The notes beneath the pieces are model-generated. The model did not search any database. It had not been told where the DNA came from and was given only the letters and a program-made list of their open reading frames with translations. This document shows, one piece after another, positions 1-11,424 of a stretch of DNA of 64,000 nt. The stretch is from positions 29,802,901 through 29,866,900 of the forward strand of contig OZ034969.1 in assembly GCA_964030785.1 (NCBI GenBank). Direction: 5' to 3'. The translations under genes were made by a program, and so were the position numbers. Origin of the DNA: Siderastrea siderea. Its lineage: Eukaryota > Cnidaria > Anthozoa > Scleractinia > Rhizangiidae. How positions within the stretch are numbered: position 1 is the first letter of the stretch; every line of letters begins with the position of its first letter.

Positions 1-204
1 GTTTGTTGATAACGAAGGCCTAACATCAGCCCACCATTGAAGGCGCTCATTGTACAATTTCAATTAGTTTTCAATCCTTGACATCATAATTACGCCTGAA
101 TAAAAATGTACCATCAAAATCTTTTGGAAATAATTAATATAAGCTTTCCAAGGCAATGAGCTTTAAATAACAAGTTTGCCAATCCAGGCCAGTCTTAAGT
201 TGAA

Positions 205-470
205 TAGAGTTGTGGTGGTAGTGGTGGGGAAAACAATAGAATTGTGGTGGTGGTGGTGGTGGTGAAAACAATAGAAATGTGGTGGTGGTGGTAAAAACAA
301 TAGAATTTTGGTGGTGGTGGTGGTGGTGAAAACGATAGAATTGTGGTGGTGGCGGTGGTTGAAATAGAATTGTGAAGATGGAGGGGGAGGGAAGTAAAAT
401 TGTGGAGGAGGAGGCAAAATTTGTGCTGGAGGAGAAGGAGGAGGAGGAGGGAGGGAAAACTGATCTCAGG
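205..470. repeat. GGT/GGA-rich minisatellite
   Basis: Imperfect tandem units of about 25-30 bases, each an AACAATAGAATT-like core followed by a run of GGT triplets. The triplets shift to GGA toward the right end. Proline/histidine/threonine-rich reading frames on the minus strand here come from the repeat and are not credible genes. Confidence 0.85.
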
Positions 471-2152
471 TTTGAAACGTGGTAAGAACATTATTTTTAG
501 TTGCTGTCGCAATCATTAACAAGCATAATTTCTGAATCAGTGAACGGTAATTTGTTTTCTATTGGTAAATAACAATGATTGTCTGAAATAACAATGAAAG
601 CGGCGAGGAATGAATGCGTGCGCAAGATCGTCACAGTTCAGTGATTTTGAATCACAAATGAGAAGCACGTTGGCACTTGTTAATGAATAAAGTTTTTATA
701 CGCTTCAAATAATGTCAAAAAAGCCTAGTTATACCAACCATGACCGCCATAGGTTAAAAACAGAACATGGCATCTTGATAAACCTTTCAAACCGGTTAAC
801 AAACTTGTAACTGAGTTGAAAATAAACATGTCATCATCCTACATTAATACATCCTCGGAGACCCAGTGGAAGTCATTTGGGTCGGAACAACGGTGTGACG
901 AAACTTTTCGCAAACATAGGCAAATTCCATGCATACTATATTACTCATGTTTCACTAAAAGTCGATTTCATTCATTTTGAGGAATATCACTGCCTTTGTT
1001 TCTCATCGTAAATTAAGACGTATAAATGTTTACAATTTCTGTTAGAATAAATCTTGCAAACATAGAGTTTAACTTGCAAAGGTGTGAAAAGTAATGTCAT
1101 TAGAATTTCCTCACTTGCTTCGCTAACGCAAGTGAAATTGAGTTGTCGAAATGATATTGGCTGCAATTGTAGCTGCCTTTAGCTGAATGAGTCAAATATC
1201 GCCATTAAACACCATTTTCCCGAGCGAAGCTCTATCCACTTGATGTAAAAATTTCTCGGAAAGTAGCAAAAAATCTCTCCTCAGCCATAGAGATTAATAC
1301 GCTAGTTGCACAAGAGACAGCGGATAATCACAAAATCCTTGTACCAGTCGATAAATCTGTTGGTTTAGTCATTTTAATGAAATATTATTATACAGAGGAA
1401 AAGAATTTCCGGCGGATGAGGTGAAAATCGTGTTTTGTTTTTAAAAAAAGAAAGCTACTGCACGTCATTGGTAGTGTAGTGAAGGCATTAGTATTCTAGC
1501 CACTTCGGCGTTCAAAACTGAAAATTTATCGATTCAAGTTTATTTTTACAATTTGTTCAAAAAACCCTCTACTGACGTTACAAAGAAACACAGAAGCCAG
1601 AAAATGAAAAATAAATTGCCTGCTTAAATAAAGACATCGCTATTTTGAGGGTCAAACAACAAAACGGCTGATTATTGTGCTCGCTGAATTTATTTACGTA
1701 CCGATAAATAGGGCATTGCTTCCCATCATCGTTGTACTTCCGAGTTTGATGAGAAATATTTTGTGACAAAAAAAAACTTAATCGTGATATACCAGTTCGT
1801 TCTGTGATTGGGAGTGTTTTAGAACGTAAACAGCGGTTTTACAACTAGCTAGGATAATATGGTTGTTTGCATTTGCACTCCCTTCTGGGTAATACTGGAG
1901 AAATTTCGGTTGGCATGGGACCAATATCAATCTTTTAGGCCCTGTTTGTTATAGCTAATGATCGTTTTTGGGATTTTTCGTTTTCATGGTAGGGGAGAAT
2001 ATACAGGATCCGAACAAATTACTCTTTCACTCCTCTACTTCCACTCCCTTTAGAAAAAACGCACCCTGTTAAGCCATAGAAAGCCATAACAACATATTTC
2101 TATTTTGCTTTTACTTCAGAAACCGTCTCGAACTACCTTGTTGTGAAGGAAA
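471..2152. other. 5' flank of gene 1, no gene seen
   Basis: AT-rich non-coding DNA. Parts of 960-1300 resemble 26600-26900, and 1300-2150 resembles 30300-31165 upstream of gene 2, so the tandem duplication that made the two genes included their 5' flanks. At the place where gene 2 has TATAAATAG, gene 1 reads only CCATAGAAAG, so the TATA-like element appears to be lost (about 2075-2085). Confidence 0.5.
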
Positions 2153-5100
2153 ATGAAAACTCTCAGTTTTGTGTTGTTTTTGTTTGGAGCATTGTCGACG
2201 GCTTGTGCAGGTGAGCGGAATATATTTCACGATGATCCCTGATTCAATCCTGAACTAAAATTGTTCACACACATTGTTCAACAGAAGTTTCCAACCTGAC
2301 ATGTACACTTGATCTTGGTTTGGTGGCTGACAAAACAGGGAGCATCAAAAGGAGAAACATCCCCAAAATGAAAATAGCACTTCAACTTCTCGTACAGCGG
2401 TTTGACATCTCAGCAGACAAGACTCGTGTCTCATATCTAACGTTCGCCAGGAGAAACAAGCTTCACAACAAGTTCAACGACGGCGCCTACCACAGCCAAG
2501 CCGCCATTCTAGCATTGATCTCCGGAAGTATCAAAAACCTTGGCCGTCAAACTCGCCTTGACAGAGCAATGAAATCAGCTAATGAAAAGATGTTCACCCT
2601 CAAGAATGGACTCAGACATGGCGTTGCAAAGGCATTGGTGCTGTACACTGATGGCAAAACACATCCGACTTCGAGGGACATGAGCCCACACGTTGCGGCA
2701 CTTAAGGTAACACCATAAGTGGTCGCTGAGATCATACAATACAAGATCAGAAAGGTAAAGCTGGTTTTAAAGTAGATAATAAGGCTGATTCAACAGCTTG
2801 TTGCCTGGTTTTGCTTGCACCTCCTGCCCAGATGTGCACCTGGCGACGCCAGCCTTTTCCAAGCACTAATGTTGATGTTAGGTACATTAAGGCGTCACTT
2901 ACATTAATGAAGACTTGATTCAAATGGACATTGGCAGCTAATGGAGGACTCAAAGCAACGAATTGGTTGTTCCAGGACAGAATATAGCATTCTCCGAATG
3001 TCGGCAACTAAAAAATGAGGGATATATGTTAGGCCCTGGACTTCCTGAGGCTTTTAAAAGCTTTTTTTCTGCATAAAACAAGAAAGTAAATTCTCGGAGT
3101 AAATTACACGCATGATAACGAATTTATTTGGTTATGAAAAGTATGTCATTAAGTGAGACAGATTACTCCAATTCACGCATTTGAAATCTAGCTCATTTAT
3201 GCGCCGATCAATTCGAAACTTCAACATCCCCCTCCCCCCCCCCCCGGGCATACCCCGGGCATTTGACTGTGTATCGTGCCCGGGGAGGGGGGAATTTGAA
3301 CGTTGCGTTGGAAGGGTGGGGAATTTGAACCGGATTTATCCCTTGTTCTGACGTAATAGGCCAGTGAATTTTTTCGGTTTTGGGGGGGTCTGACGGATTT
3401 ACAAGATAGAATTTCGCCTTTGTTAGTGAAAAACTCTTTGAAAAGGGTCTTTAAAAGAAGATTGAAGGTATCATTACCAAATATCTCTCTCTGAAAGGCA
3501 TGTAAAGTGCTTGATTGAAGACCAAATTTGCCTTTGAGGAGAGGCAGTTCAGTACTTATTGGTGGGGCATTTGAACGGCTTTCTTGCCCCGAGGGGAGGG
3601 AATTTTTGAACAAGCCAATCTTCAAAAGTTCAAATGCCCGGGGGGTTGCCCGAGGGGGATGTCGAACTTTCCAATTGATCGGCGCATTAAGAGGGAACAA
3701 AAACGCTAGAAGCTATACTGCGTTAATTTTGATGAATCAAAACATTTAGCGATGAAAACAAGCTTAGACTTCAGCAAAATGCAATTATATAAAAGATTCA
3801 TTCAGGAGAAACCTTTAACCCCGGGCGTTACGTTCTTACTGTATTGTAAAATACTGAAAATGTGAGGGCTCTAGGAGAATTCAGAGGTTTAATTCTAGCA
3901 ACTACGGTTTGCTTTCAAGTTCCTGTGGTATATATATATTTTTTGCAATTGATGTATTGATATACGTATCTAGTAAATCTAATGGCCCGCAAATTAACTT
4001 AAGCTTGCAGCTTTGATAAACCACAGGTTTTGCTTGCTTTGTTATGTCTTAGGGGAAAGGTGTCCGCATCGTAGTTGTCGGTATTGGTCCATTGTCCAGA
4101 AAACCAGAGTACCGCAAGGTTTTAAAAGAGATTGGTGGAGAAAACTTGCTTTTTGCTCATGGCTATAGCAGTCTTGATGATCACGTCAACGACATAATGA
4201 ACTTGGTTTGTCGTGAGTACAACAAATTCAAACCTTTTCCTTACTTTTAGCGGACTTCATAAACACATAAAGCTTCCTTATTCTCAATCTGTTAATTATC
4301 AATCTAAAATATTAGTATTGACTGAAAGTATCCTTAACACTCAAACATGTTTTAAGGGATCATCAGGCGAGCATCAGACCTGTCTAATGCCGGAATATAG
4401 CGCGCATTTATAACATCAATGAAGTAAAAAACCACATTGTGTTTAGGTTATCGTCTAAACTCAATGACGAAAGATTTGGACTTGGAAAAGAGTTGTGCCA
4501 ACTTTTATCGCCTCGGTCATGCACTCCCCGCAAATGCTTAGCCCCACAGCTATTGTGATATTCCAGAAGACTGAATATGTTTAATTTGTTGTATTCTATT
4601 GCTTTACACAGTCGACTATCTCGTCAGTTTCTTTAGCATCACAGTGTTAAATATATCACACTTAAAATAGCTTGATCTGATTCGATATCATTCATTCACA
4701 GCCTCCGGGGGTAACCAAATGGCAAATGAAACAAGGTACGTGTTAACCTGAACATCTTTTTTCAAAGATGCAACTGTAAGTAAGAAGCCCTTGGGCTTTA
4801 AGATCGATCCTTTTACTCTTATTACTCGTGGAGCCGAACACTAGATGCTATTACTGTTTTTTCTTTTCTTTCTCATTTCAAGAAAGAACGTTAATGTCTT
4901 TGCACTCTGATTGGCTGTCACAGCTGATCATTCAATTCCTAATTGAGATAGGGTGTTGGGAAATTCGTTTAACCATGTAATTAACCTTGCAATCATTGTT
5001 GATTTAGTCCTGCAGGGGGCCCAAAAAAGAATCCAAATGCAGTGGTGTGCACTCACTTCAGAGCAAAGAAGCAGCTCACATGCAAAAAGTAGGTATGAGT

Positions 5101-6479
5101 CAGTATGCTGAGATAGTAGGCAATGTCCTAAACTGGAAAGAGCGTATTGGTTTTGCAGTAGAACCATAGAATGCATTTTATCCACCATTTTCTGAGGTTG
5201 TTTGTCGCTTAAGATTTGTTGATTATCACCTCTTTTGTTACCAAGAAAATCGAAGTTCAGCAATAAAAGACATTCCGTCGGGGACCGCGGAGAAGATAAA
5301 AAAGCAATGACACGTAGTTGACCATAGGTATGCATAATGCAGTTACATGTAATTAGGGAAAAAGGTCAATGGGACATACAATGTTGATGTTTTTAAAAGT
5401 TCTTCCAGCGGACATATTTAAGACAAAAACTGCATGAAGAGGGCCAGAAGGTTTTCCTTAGTGTCCTTAGTTTCCATGCTGAAAATACAGACTTTAGAAA
5501 CTTCTAAGCGTGACAATGCAGCGTAGGAGCAGTTTTCGAATAATGTATAAACCAAAACCATTGTCAATTATTATGGCCAATCACAAACGCAAACAATATG
5601 ATGCGTCGATCTGCACTAAAACCAAATACATATGAAAATAGGGTCAGGCACGGGAAGAAACGTACGCGCAAGTCACGGTTGCTTTTGGCTTTGCTGCAAA
5701 TTGATTGAGATAGTGGCTCCATTTTTTTTTACCAACCACAGAACGAAGAAAACGCAAATTAAGTTGTGAAACTCAAACTTAAAACTGCCTTAACACCATT
5801 TAACAAATAGATTCGTGCGTCTGTTCAGATGCCGCCAAAATGTGGTAAGAACGAAAACGTGGCACACTAGCCGTTTATAGGCGAGTGTGTCACTGATGTT
5901 CTTACCACATTTTGACCGTCTTCTATGATCTATTACTGAACAGACACACGGCACCATGAAATCTATTTGTTTTAGCTAATAAAGAGACAAAAAGTTGCTA
6001 ATGATGACGTCATCTATGTGTCCGTCCTCTAATAGATTATAGCTAAGAACCAATAAAAATGGTCGTAGAATTCAGCAAATTATATAATTTCTTATACATT
6101 CAACAGAGGTGATGTGCAGGTGACATGTCCCACTCAACCACCAAAGCAGCCAAGAGACGATAAGCCTGGTGGCCCCACACCACTCGGCGAGTACCTTATT
6201 GGAAAAAGGCACAAACACTGGAAGCACAAAATCGACTGGTACAATCTCTACTCCAAAAAAGAGGACAACTCTGGTTACTATGGCTACACTCAGCCTACCA
6301 AAACGGGGCGTTTGGCGATGGGCCTGCATCCCGGAAAAGTAAGCTTAGGCTGCGTGACGGTCAAGGCGCCAACTTACGACAAAGACCCTTGTTGGCAGAG
6401 AATCCGCAAGGTCATAGATGCCGGGAATATGAAGTACCGCGGCTCCGCCTACAGCGGATTTTTGTATGTTGTCAAATGA
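2153..6479 (+). CDS. Secreted vWA - Tlde1/L,D-transpeptidase-like protein (gene 1)
   Basis: Predicted exons are 2153-2210, 2285-2706, 4053-4212, 4702-4735, 5008-5088 and 6107-6479. All introns are GT-AG. The coding length is 1128 bases, giving 375 residues and a TGA stop. Residues 1-19 (MKTLSFVLFLFGALSTACA) form a signal peptide. Residues about 28-213 are a vWA domain: DKTGS at 35-39, Thr109 and Asp142 fit the three MIDAS metal-binding motifs, and Cys26 and Cys213 bracket the domain. A short basic linker follows. Residues about 260-375 resemble the Tlde1/DUF2778 family of the L,D-transpeptidase fold: GGPTPLGEYLIG, then IDWYNLY, then GLHPGKVSLGCVTV with candidate catalytic His326 and Cys334. 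Bacterial relatives cut or exchange peptidoglycan peptides, so an extracellular bacterial-wall target is inferred. The start is chosen because it gives a signal peptide conserved with gene 2. The acceptor at 5008 rather than 5016 is chosen because only it keeps the frame conserved with gene 2. Activity is not shown. Confidence 0.8.
2285..4212 (+). CDS. Gene 1 vWA domain exons (2285-2706 and 4053-4212)
   Basis: The first exon carries the nucleotide-binding-like half of the vWA fold, with beta strand 1 followed by the DxTxS MIDAS motif. The second starts GKGVRIVVVGIG, a typical late vWA strand, and ends at LVC. Between them is an intron of about 1.35 kb holding a foldback insertion at 3200-3686. 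Gene 2 has the same boundaries with identical exon lengths (422 and 160 bases), which strongly supports both splice models. Confidence 0.85.
3200..3686. mobile_element. PIF/Harbinger-like MITE in gene 1 intron 2
   Basis: Terminal inverted repeats read TGCGCCGATCAATT at the left and AATTGATCGGCGCA at the right. The element is flanked by TTA on both sides (3197-3199 and 3687-3689), a 3-bp target duplication typical of PIF/Harbinger. The interior has C-rich and G-rich inverted segments (CCCCGGGCAT types). No transposase is encoded. Confidence 0.75.
3690..4052. other. Rest of gene 1 intron 2
   Basis: AT-rich intron sequence with no recognisable element. It ends in TTATGTCTTAG, which matches the acceptor of gene 2 at 31830. 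Confidence 0.6.
4213..5007. other. Gene 1 introns 3 and 4 around the 34-base exon
   Basis: Intron 3 is 4213-4701. It aligns to the gene 2 intron on both sides of the Ty3 insertion, for example at TGTCTAATGCCG in both. Exon 4 (4702-4735) encodes a short neutral linker, PSGGNQMANET plus a split Ser. Intron 4 (4736-5007) ends in TTGATTTAG. No other feature is seen. Confidence 0.6.
5802..5971. mobile_element. Small foldback/MITE in gene 1 intron 5
   Basis: The segment starts AACAAATAGATT and ends AATCTATTTGTT. Inner inverted pairs include GTCTGTTCAG with CTGAACAGAC, and ATGTGGTAAGAACG with GTTCTTACCACAT. It is about 170 bases with no coding capacity. It lies inside the 1-kb last intron (5089-6106), the rest of which shows nothing recognisable. 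Confidence 0.65.
6107..6479 (+). CDS. Gene 1 terminal exon: Tlde1/L,D-transpeptidase-like domain
   Basis: This single exon encodes the whole C-terminal domain. Landmarks in order are GGPTPLGEYLIG (the G-P-x-P-x-G-x-Y motif that opens the domain in Tlde1-type proteins), IDWYNLY, GYYGY, then GLHPGKVSLGCVTV with His codon 6327-6329, Ser codon 6342-6344 and Cys codon 6351-6353. DKDPCWQRIRKVI follows, and the protein ends in YSGFLYVVK. The His-x7-Cys spacing in an HPG...S.GC context suggests an intact active site. Confidence 0.75.
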
Positions 6480-9034
6480 ACTTGTCAGCGACCATTGACA
6501 CAAGCTGTAATAGTCTAAGCATTTAAGGATGTAAGCAGTAAAAAACTGGGATCTTCTCCTAGTTATAAGTGACTATCGAAAGTGTAGCCGTGCAAGTTCG
6601 ATTAAGCTATGACTGAGGCACGTTCATAAGTAGTTTAGACATTAAGCAAGTACCGGAAGCAGTTCAGAAGTAAGAACAATGGAAATATGTATTAACATAA
6701 GCGTAACTGAAGTATTAGATACAGAAGCGACACGTTCATAAGTAGTACAAAAGGCATTTTAATACTTAAAAGCATATTTAAAGCGACTCTGAAATCCTTT
6801 TTTTTTTTTTTGAAATAACAGAAATTAACAATAACATGATGTATGAGGTACATAAATGGGGAAAATTAAACGCAAAGTTAAAAGGAGCATCTATAACTCA
6901 ACCGTGTTTTGGTCAAGAATAACCCTGTACGCGAATACAATTTTTGCAACACTCCCCACTTTCCGCAATAGGTTAATTTTTTTGTGTGTAACAAACCCCC
7001 ACCACCTTTTTGAATTTGTGTGATTACAAATACGTGAAAAAGTCTGTCTTCCTCGAGATTCATGAGACCAATTTGCTTTTGACCTTGCTACTATAAGGAA
7101 AGGACGTGTAGGAAATGTGGGAAGCTATTAACTTAAAATACGCGGGAACAAAAATTTTGCCATCAAAATTTGAAAGATGGAAGATGTACGGACCAGCGTT
7201 CACGTGCGATATGACCCGGTTTACTCCGTGGAAAATTCACCGAAAATTCGTCAGATTATAATGACTGAATTTTGCGCCACTTTTGCAAAAGAAAACATTT
7301 TGGCTCTAGCTACATTATCCCCTCAAAGCAAAGTCTGAGAATTCGTTGTTCACGGTGCGTTTCACTACAACCCAAGGCAGGATGTGATACATGAAACTAG
7401 TTGATTAATTGTTGTGGTTCTTCAGTTTTTGAACACCGTAAAGCAGAGGAAACGATGGTTCCACTGCAAAAAAGCTGAAAAAATGAAGTACTTAAAAACG
7501 CAATAATGAGTTAAGTAATAAATTAAACATGGCATCCAGTCAGTTTATAAGTGTTCAGTACTGAAAATTTCAAACGAGTTGCGAATTAAACAAGAATCAC
7601 CGTTTTCCTTGTTTTTATAATTTGCTTGATGAAGATCGTAAACAGTATCGGGATAATTTATACCCATATAGTAAACAAACAAAAGACAGAAAAACAAAAA
7701 ATAAAAATAATTAAGAAATAACTGAATCCTATTTTCAGTTGATCATAGCACAAGGTGCTGAATGGCGCCGAGCATTCAAACATTAAAAACAATTGTATTA
7801 CGTACAGGTGAAGGTAGCTTATTGTGTAGTTTATGTGTTGTTATGTTGTCATTTACAAAATGACGACTCGCTGATCGCTAGTTTTTGAGAAAGAGAGGGT
7901 TGAAACTCATTGTAAGGTACGCCATTTTGAGCTGCCATCTTAGATTTTTACGTGTAGACTCCCTTCTGGTCTCGCGCATGGCTGCGCATGGCTGCGCAGC
8001 GGCCAAGCGAAAGAAATTAAGAGCAAATGAAAATAGATAACGACAAGCTATATCAACCAGAATACTAACCGGTGGTATTTTGATAGCTCATGCGTTTAAC
8101 AGAAAAACGCAAGTTTAGTTTGTCATAATAATACATAACCAGACGAAAAGTGTACCGCGCATTCATGCAACAAGGAAAAGTTGACAAATCGAATGAGAAA
8201 TTGCCGGTCACAATTGCCGGTAACAACTACATCCTACTACAAGTATTACCCCGTGCACACTCTTTCATCGGAGTATCTCCATTATTATTAAAATGGGTGA
8301 GATCTTCAATCTTTCTTCATGATGTGGTCCACACAGCTGAATGTTTCCCCCTATAAACTCCCGATATTTACCCCACGTCGACGTCATAACTACCTTTTGA
8401 ACAGATTTCCCTCCGATATTAATTACTCTGTCGCATCTTTGAAAGCTTTAGAACTGATCTCTTTCAGACGAATAAAACTGCGTAGTTCTAGCACTCTTTA
8501 GTTTCTAGTTATACGAGCCAGCCAGAATATTACTGAATATTATCATGTCTGCGCATTTGATCTTACGAAAATTCTGTTGAGTGCTATAAACGCGAGAGAA
8601 CGCCAATGTTTTCTCAGGACATTTCATTTTCCTTTCATAGTCCATTCAAAAAGAAATATTCACCCGATAAACGAAGGAAAAACTGTTTTGATTGAATCTC
8701 TTGCGCCGAGGAAGCCAAATAACCGCGTGATTACTCGATAGCTACCAGGGCGGGAAAAGGTTGGGTGATGAAACGAGCGCGTCCGAGCAATAAGGTGTGA
8801 TGCAGTAAACTGGGATCAAATTAGGTGCTAGATCAAAATTCAAAATCCTGATAATCTATTACTAGTTCCCGAAAAACGCCAACTTTGGATTAACTTTTCT
8901 TTGTCTTATCCACCTTAATCGATGGCAAGAAACTGCCTAAAAACTGTCTAAAAACGAGCAGAGCAAAGTAAAAAGATGAAAAATGGCGTTTGGATGACGC
9001 GTATTTATAGCGGAGCCAGCGGAGCTCCATTGCT
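6480..9034. other. 3' flank of gene 1, no gene seen
   Basis: The first 400 bases resemble the 3' flank of gene 2 (both have ACGTTCATAAGTAGT elements), so they are probably 3' UTR. A poly-T tract lies at 6799-6811. No good AATAAA was seen near the stop; CATAAAT at about 6851 is the closest. The rest is AT-rich non-coding DNA. Short open frames at 8150-8500 have no recognisable features. The stretch near 8740-8790 matches 21988-22035 in inverted orientation, indicating a dispersed repeat. Confidence 0.5.
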
Positions 9035-9600
9035 AAGCAAATTTCGTAACCTATCGATCCGAGAAATTTTGCTTGTGACGTGAGCGTGCGCCCGCCCGTA
9101 CAGACTCTGTGGGAGGGGGAGGGGGTCCCAAGACAACCCGACGGGGGTGGCTAATGCCATCTTTTCTTGGCGGGAAATCGCGCAGTGCTTTCGGGCAACC
9201 GGCGTTTCTCTTGGCGGGAAATCGCATGACCATCGTCGCTTTTGAAAGAGAGATTTCTTTAAAAAGCTTAAGTTTATTTAGCAAAACGATTGTTCGACAG
9301 TACTGTAGTTTTAAACTTGAGAAAAAACATCTAATATCTATAAATGGAAAGAAACAGTTCAAAAGAATACTGGTAGAAGGCAAAAAGTTCAAGTTACGAA
9401 AGCTGCCTTCAAAGGACTTCATCGCTTTGTTTTCTTCACGGTGGAGAGCTTGCCCTGTTCTGAAACACAACCGAGTAAGTGAAGTTTTTAAAGGGTTTAA
9501 GGTGCATGATTTTGAGTATTACGGTCAAAGAAATTACTTTTTGAAATGGAAATTTAATTTATGTCATTAGAAATGTGTCATTTACTTTTGACTTTAAAAA
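9035..9600 (+). other. Dispersed-repeat head with an unassigned 153-codon open frame
   Basis: The start (GTAACCTATCGATCCGAGAAATTTTG to a G-rich run near 9125) matches 23341-23430, so this is the beginning of a repeat family. An open frame at 9109-9570 begins in the glycine-rich GGGAGGG run and continues through a basic lysine-rich segment. I recognise no domain. It could be a decayed element ORF or chance. Confidence 0.3.
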
Positions 9601-10247
9601 ATTATTAGAAAACGCGCTCAGATTTGTGACAGATGTAGTCTTGAATAGTTTGCCATGCACAGCCGATTTCACTCGCGTGGACGAACCCACGATGCTGGAA
9701 GTGTAACGCGAATTGCATTCAAGTATTAACTTACGGGTTTTCGAATAAACTTTTTTAGAATTGATTTCTCTGTTTATTATTTTGTGTTTGTTTATTCATA
9801 ACAGTAGATCAAAGTACAGTCGCAAGGCAACTGCGCAAGCATCACTTCAATGACATTACGGCGAATAATTGCTTTCAATTTTGACTGTTTGGTCGGTTTG
9901 TGCAATTGTGGATTTTTTGTACTAGAAGTTTTCAATAGTAATAATCTTTAAGCAAAGCAGTTGTCGGTTTAAGGCTATTTTATCCGAAAAGCTTCGCATC
10001 CGCAAAACTTGTGCATAGAGCGTGTTTGGTGTTTGTTTGTTTTCAATCTTGATGGTAAAAATTTTTGACCAGACTAATAGTGGCAGTTCATGTCATTTGT
10101 TAACTGAACATCCGAACGCGATGAAGATCACCATTTACTTCAGAATAAGTTTTATTTTGTTGTTATAAATGAACGCCGTTTCAAGTTCATTCAAGAGAAC
10201 AGCCAATAATCCAAGGAGATTTGACAAGCCTTGACAGTTAATGAGAT

Positions 10248-11130
10248 ATGTCCAGGTTTGCACGCAGCTGCGAAAATTACAATTTTTGCGAAAAATTGAA
10301 AAAATCGTCGAGTCGATGTAAACATGTCAAAGAGGGCCCCGACAAGGTCTGCGATTTTTGCGAAAACTGCGAGAATTGCGATTATTGTAAAATCTGCGAA
10401 AAATTGGAAAAATCGTCAAGACGATGTAAACCTGTCAAAGGAGCCCTGACAAGGTCTGCGATTCTGCAAAAACTGGGAGAATTGCGATTACACTCTTTTT
10501 TTTATAAGAACGTCGAATTTTTTAGCTGAGGCTGAACCGGAACTGAATGTTCTTCTTAAGATTAATTGACAAGCATTTCAGTAAATCATAGTTCTGAATG
10601 AAAGAAAGAACAAATAGGTCACGTTCTACCAATTTCCTCAAAGATACGCGTGTTTGCTTTAAAAAAAATCAATGGAAGATGATTTGCAACATCACAAAAA
10701 TTCTAGCATTTGAGGATCAAGTAGGTTGTAAATTACTTTCATCAAATTATTACACTTAATTTTATTCTCACATAGCTTGTCCTAGAAATATGAAGACAAA
10801 ATAAAGACGTTCTTAACAACATCACAGGCTGGGTACGTTCTTAGCATGTTCTTAAAATTTTGGCCAATCACAGCCTCGACGTTCTTATAAAAAAGGTTCT
10901 TATAAGAAAAAAGAGTGTATTGTAAAATCTGCGAAAAATTGGAAAAATCTTCGAGTCGATGTAAACCTGTTAAAGAGGGCCCCGACAAGGTCTGCGATTT
11001 CTGCGAAAACTGCGATTTTTGCGAATATTGTAAAACCTGCAAAAAATTGGAAAATTCGTCGAGTCAGTGAAAAGCTGTCGAACAGGAGGTTAAGAGGGCT
11101 CCAATGAGAGTTACGATTTTTACAAAAACT
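10248..11130. repeat. Cys-rich minisatellite in two blocks
   Basis: Units of roughly 120-170 bases combine GCGAAAAATTGGAAAAATCG, a GATGTAAACCTGTCAAAG-like segment and GACAAGGTCTGCGATTTTTG. They occur at 10248-10500 and again at 10915-11130. The + strand frame at 10248-10529 reads as Cys-Glu-Asn/Lys repeats (CENCENCDYCKICEK type) because TGCGAAAA repeats. The start, TGTCCAGGTTTGCACGCAGC, reappears inverted at about 15140-15163. Confidence 0.65.
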
Positions 11131-11424
11131 GCAAAAATTGCAAATACTGAAAGCAATGTAAAGTTTGGGATAGAGGGCACAAACACAACTGTGGAATCCA
11201 CTTATATGACAAGTGATGTCATACACAATACAAAGTGGAATCATTTTATGGTACATTATTATATGGCTACAATAGTACGCGCGCTCTGATTGGCTGCTGA
11301 GCGGGCAATGGCCGGGAATTATGAACATTTTGCTCGACGCGACGGCTCTTTTAAGTTGTGAGTAAAAGCTACGAGCGCGGACGAAAACAACATAAAATTC
11401 CGACAAAATATATCTATCTTTTCA

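Noticed and set aside
163..512. Minus-strand Pro/His/Thr-rich reading frames
   Set aside because: They are direct translations of the GGT/GGA minisatellite, with no flanking exon signals.
2547..3007. Minus-strand frames opposite gene 1 exon 2 and its intron
   Set aside because: Shadow frames of the vWA exon and intron; no domain or splice pattern.
5016..5088. Acceptor at CAG/5016 for gene 1 exon 5
   Set aside because: It would shift the frame away from the PNAVVCT sequence conserved with gene 2; the acceptor at 5008 keeps it and gives a total divisible by three.
6107..6479. Bacterial contamination as the source of the Tlde1-like domain
   Set aside because: The exon has a spliced paralogue with the same phase, is linked to vWA exons in both copies, and has eukaryotic introns with mobile elements.
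9109..9570. Confident protein-coding gene
   Set aside because: No recognised domain, the start lies in a G-rich repeat, and the head of the region is a dispersed repeat.
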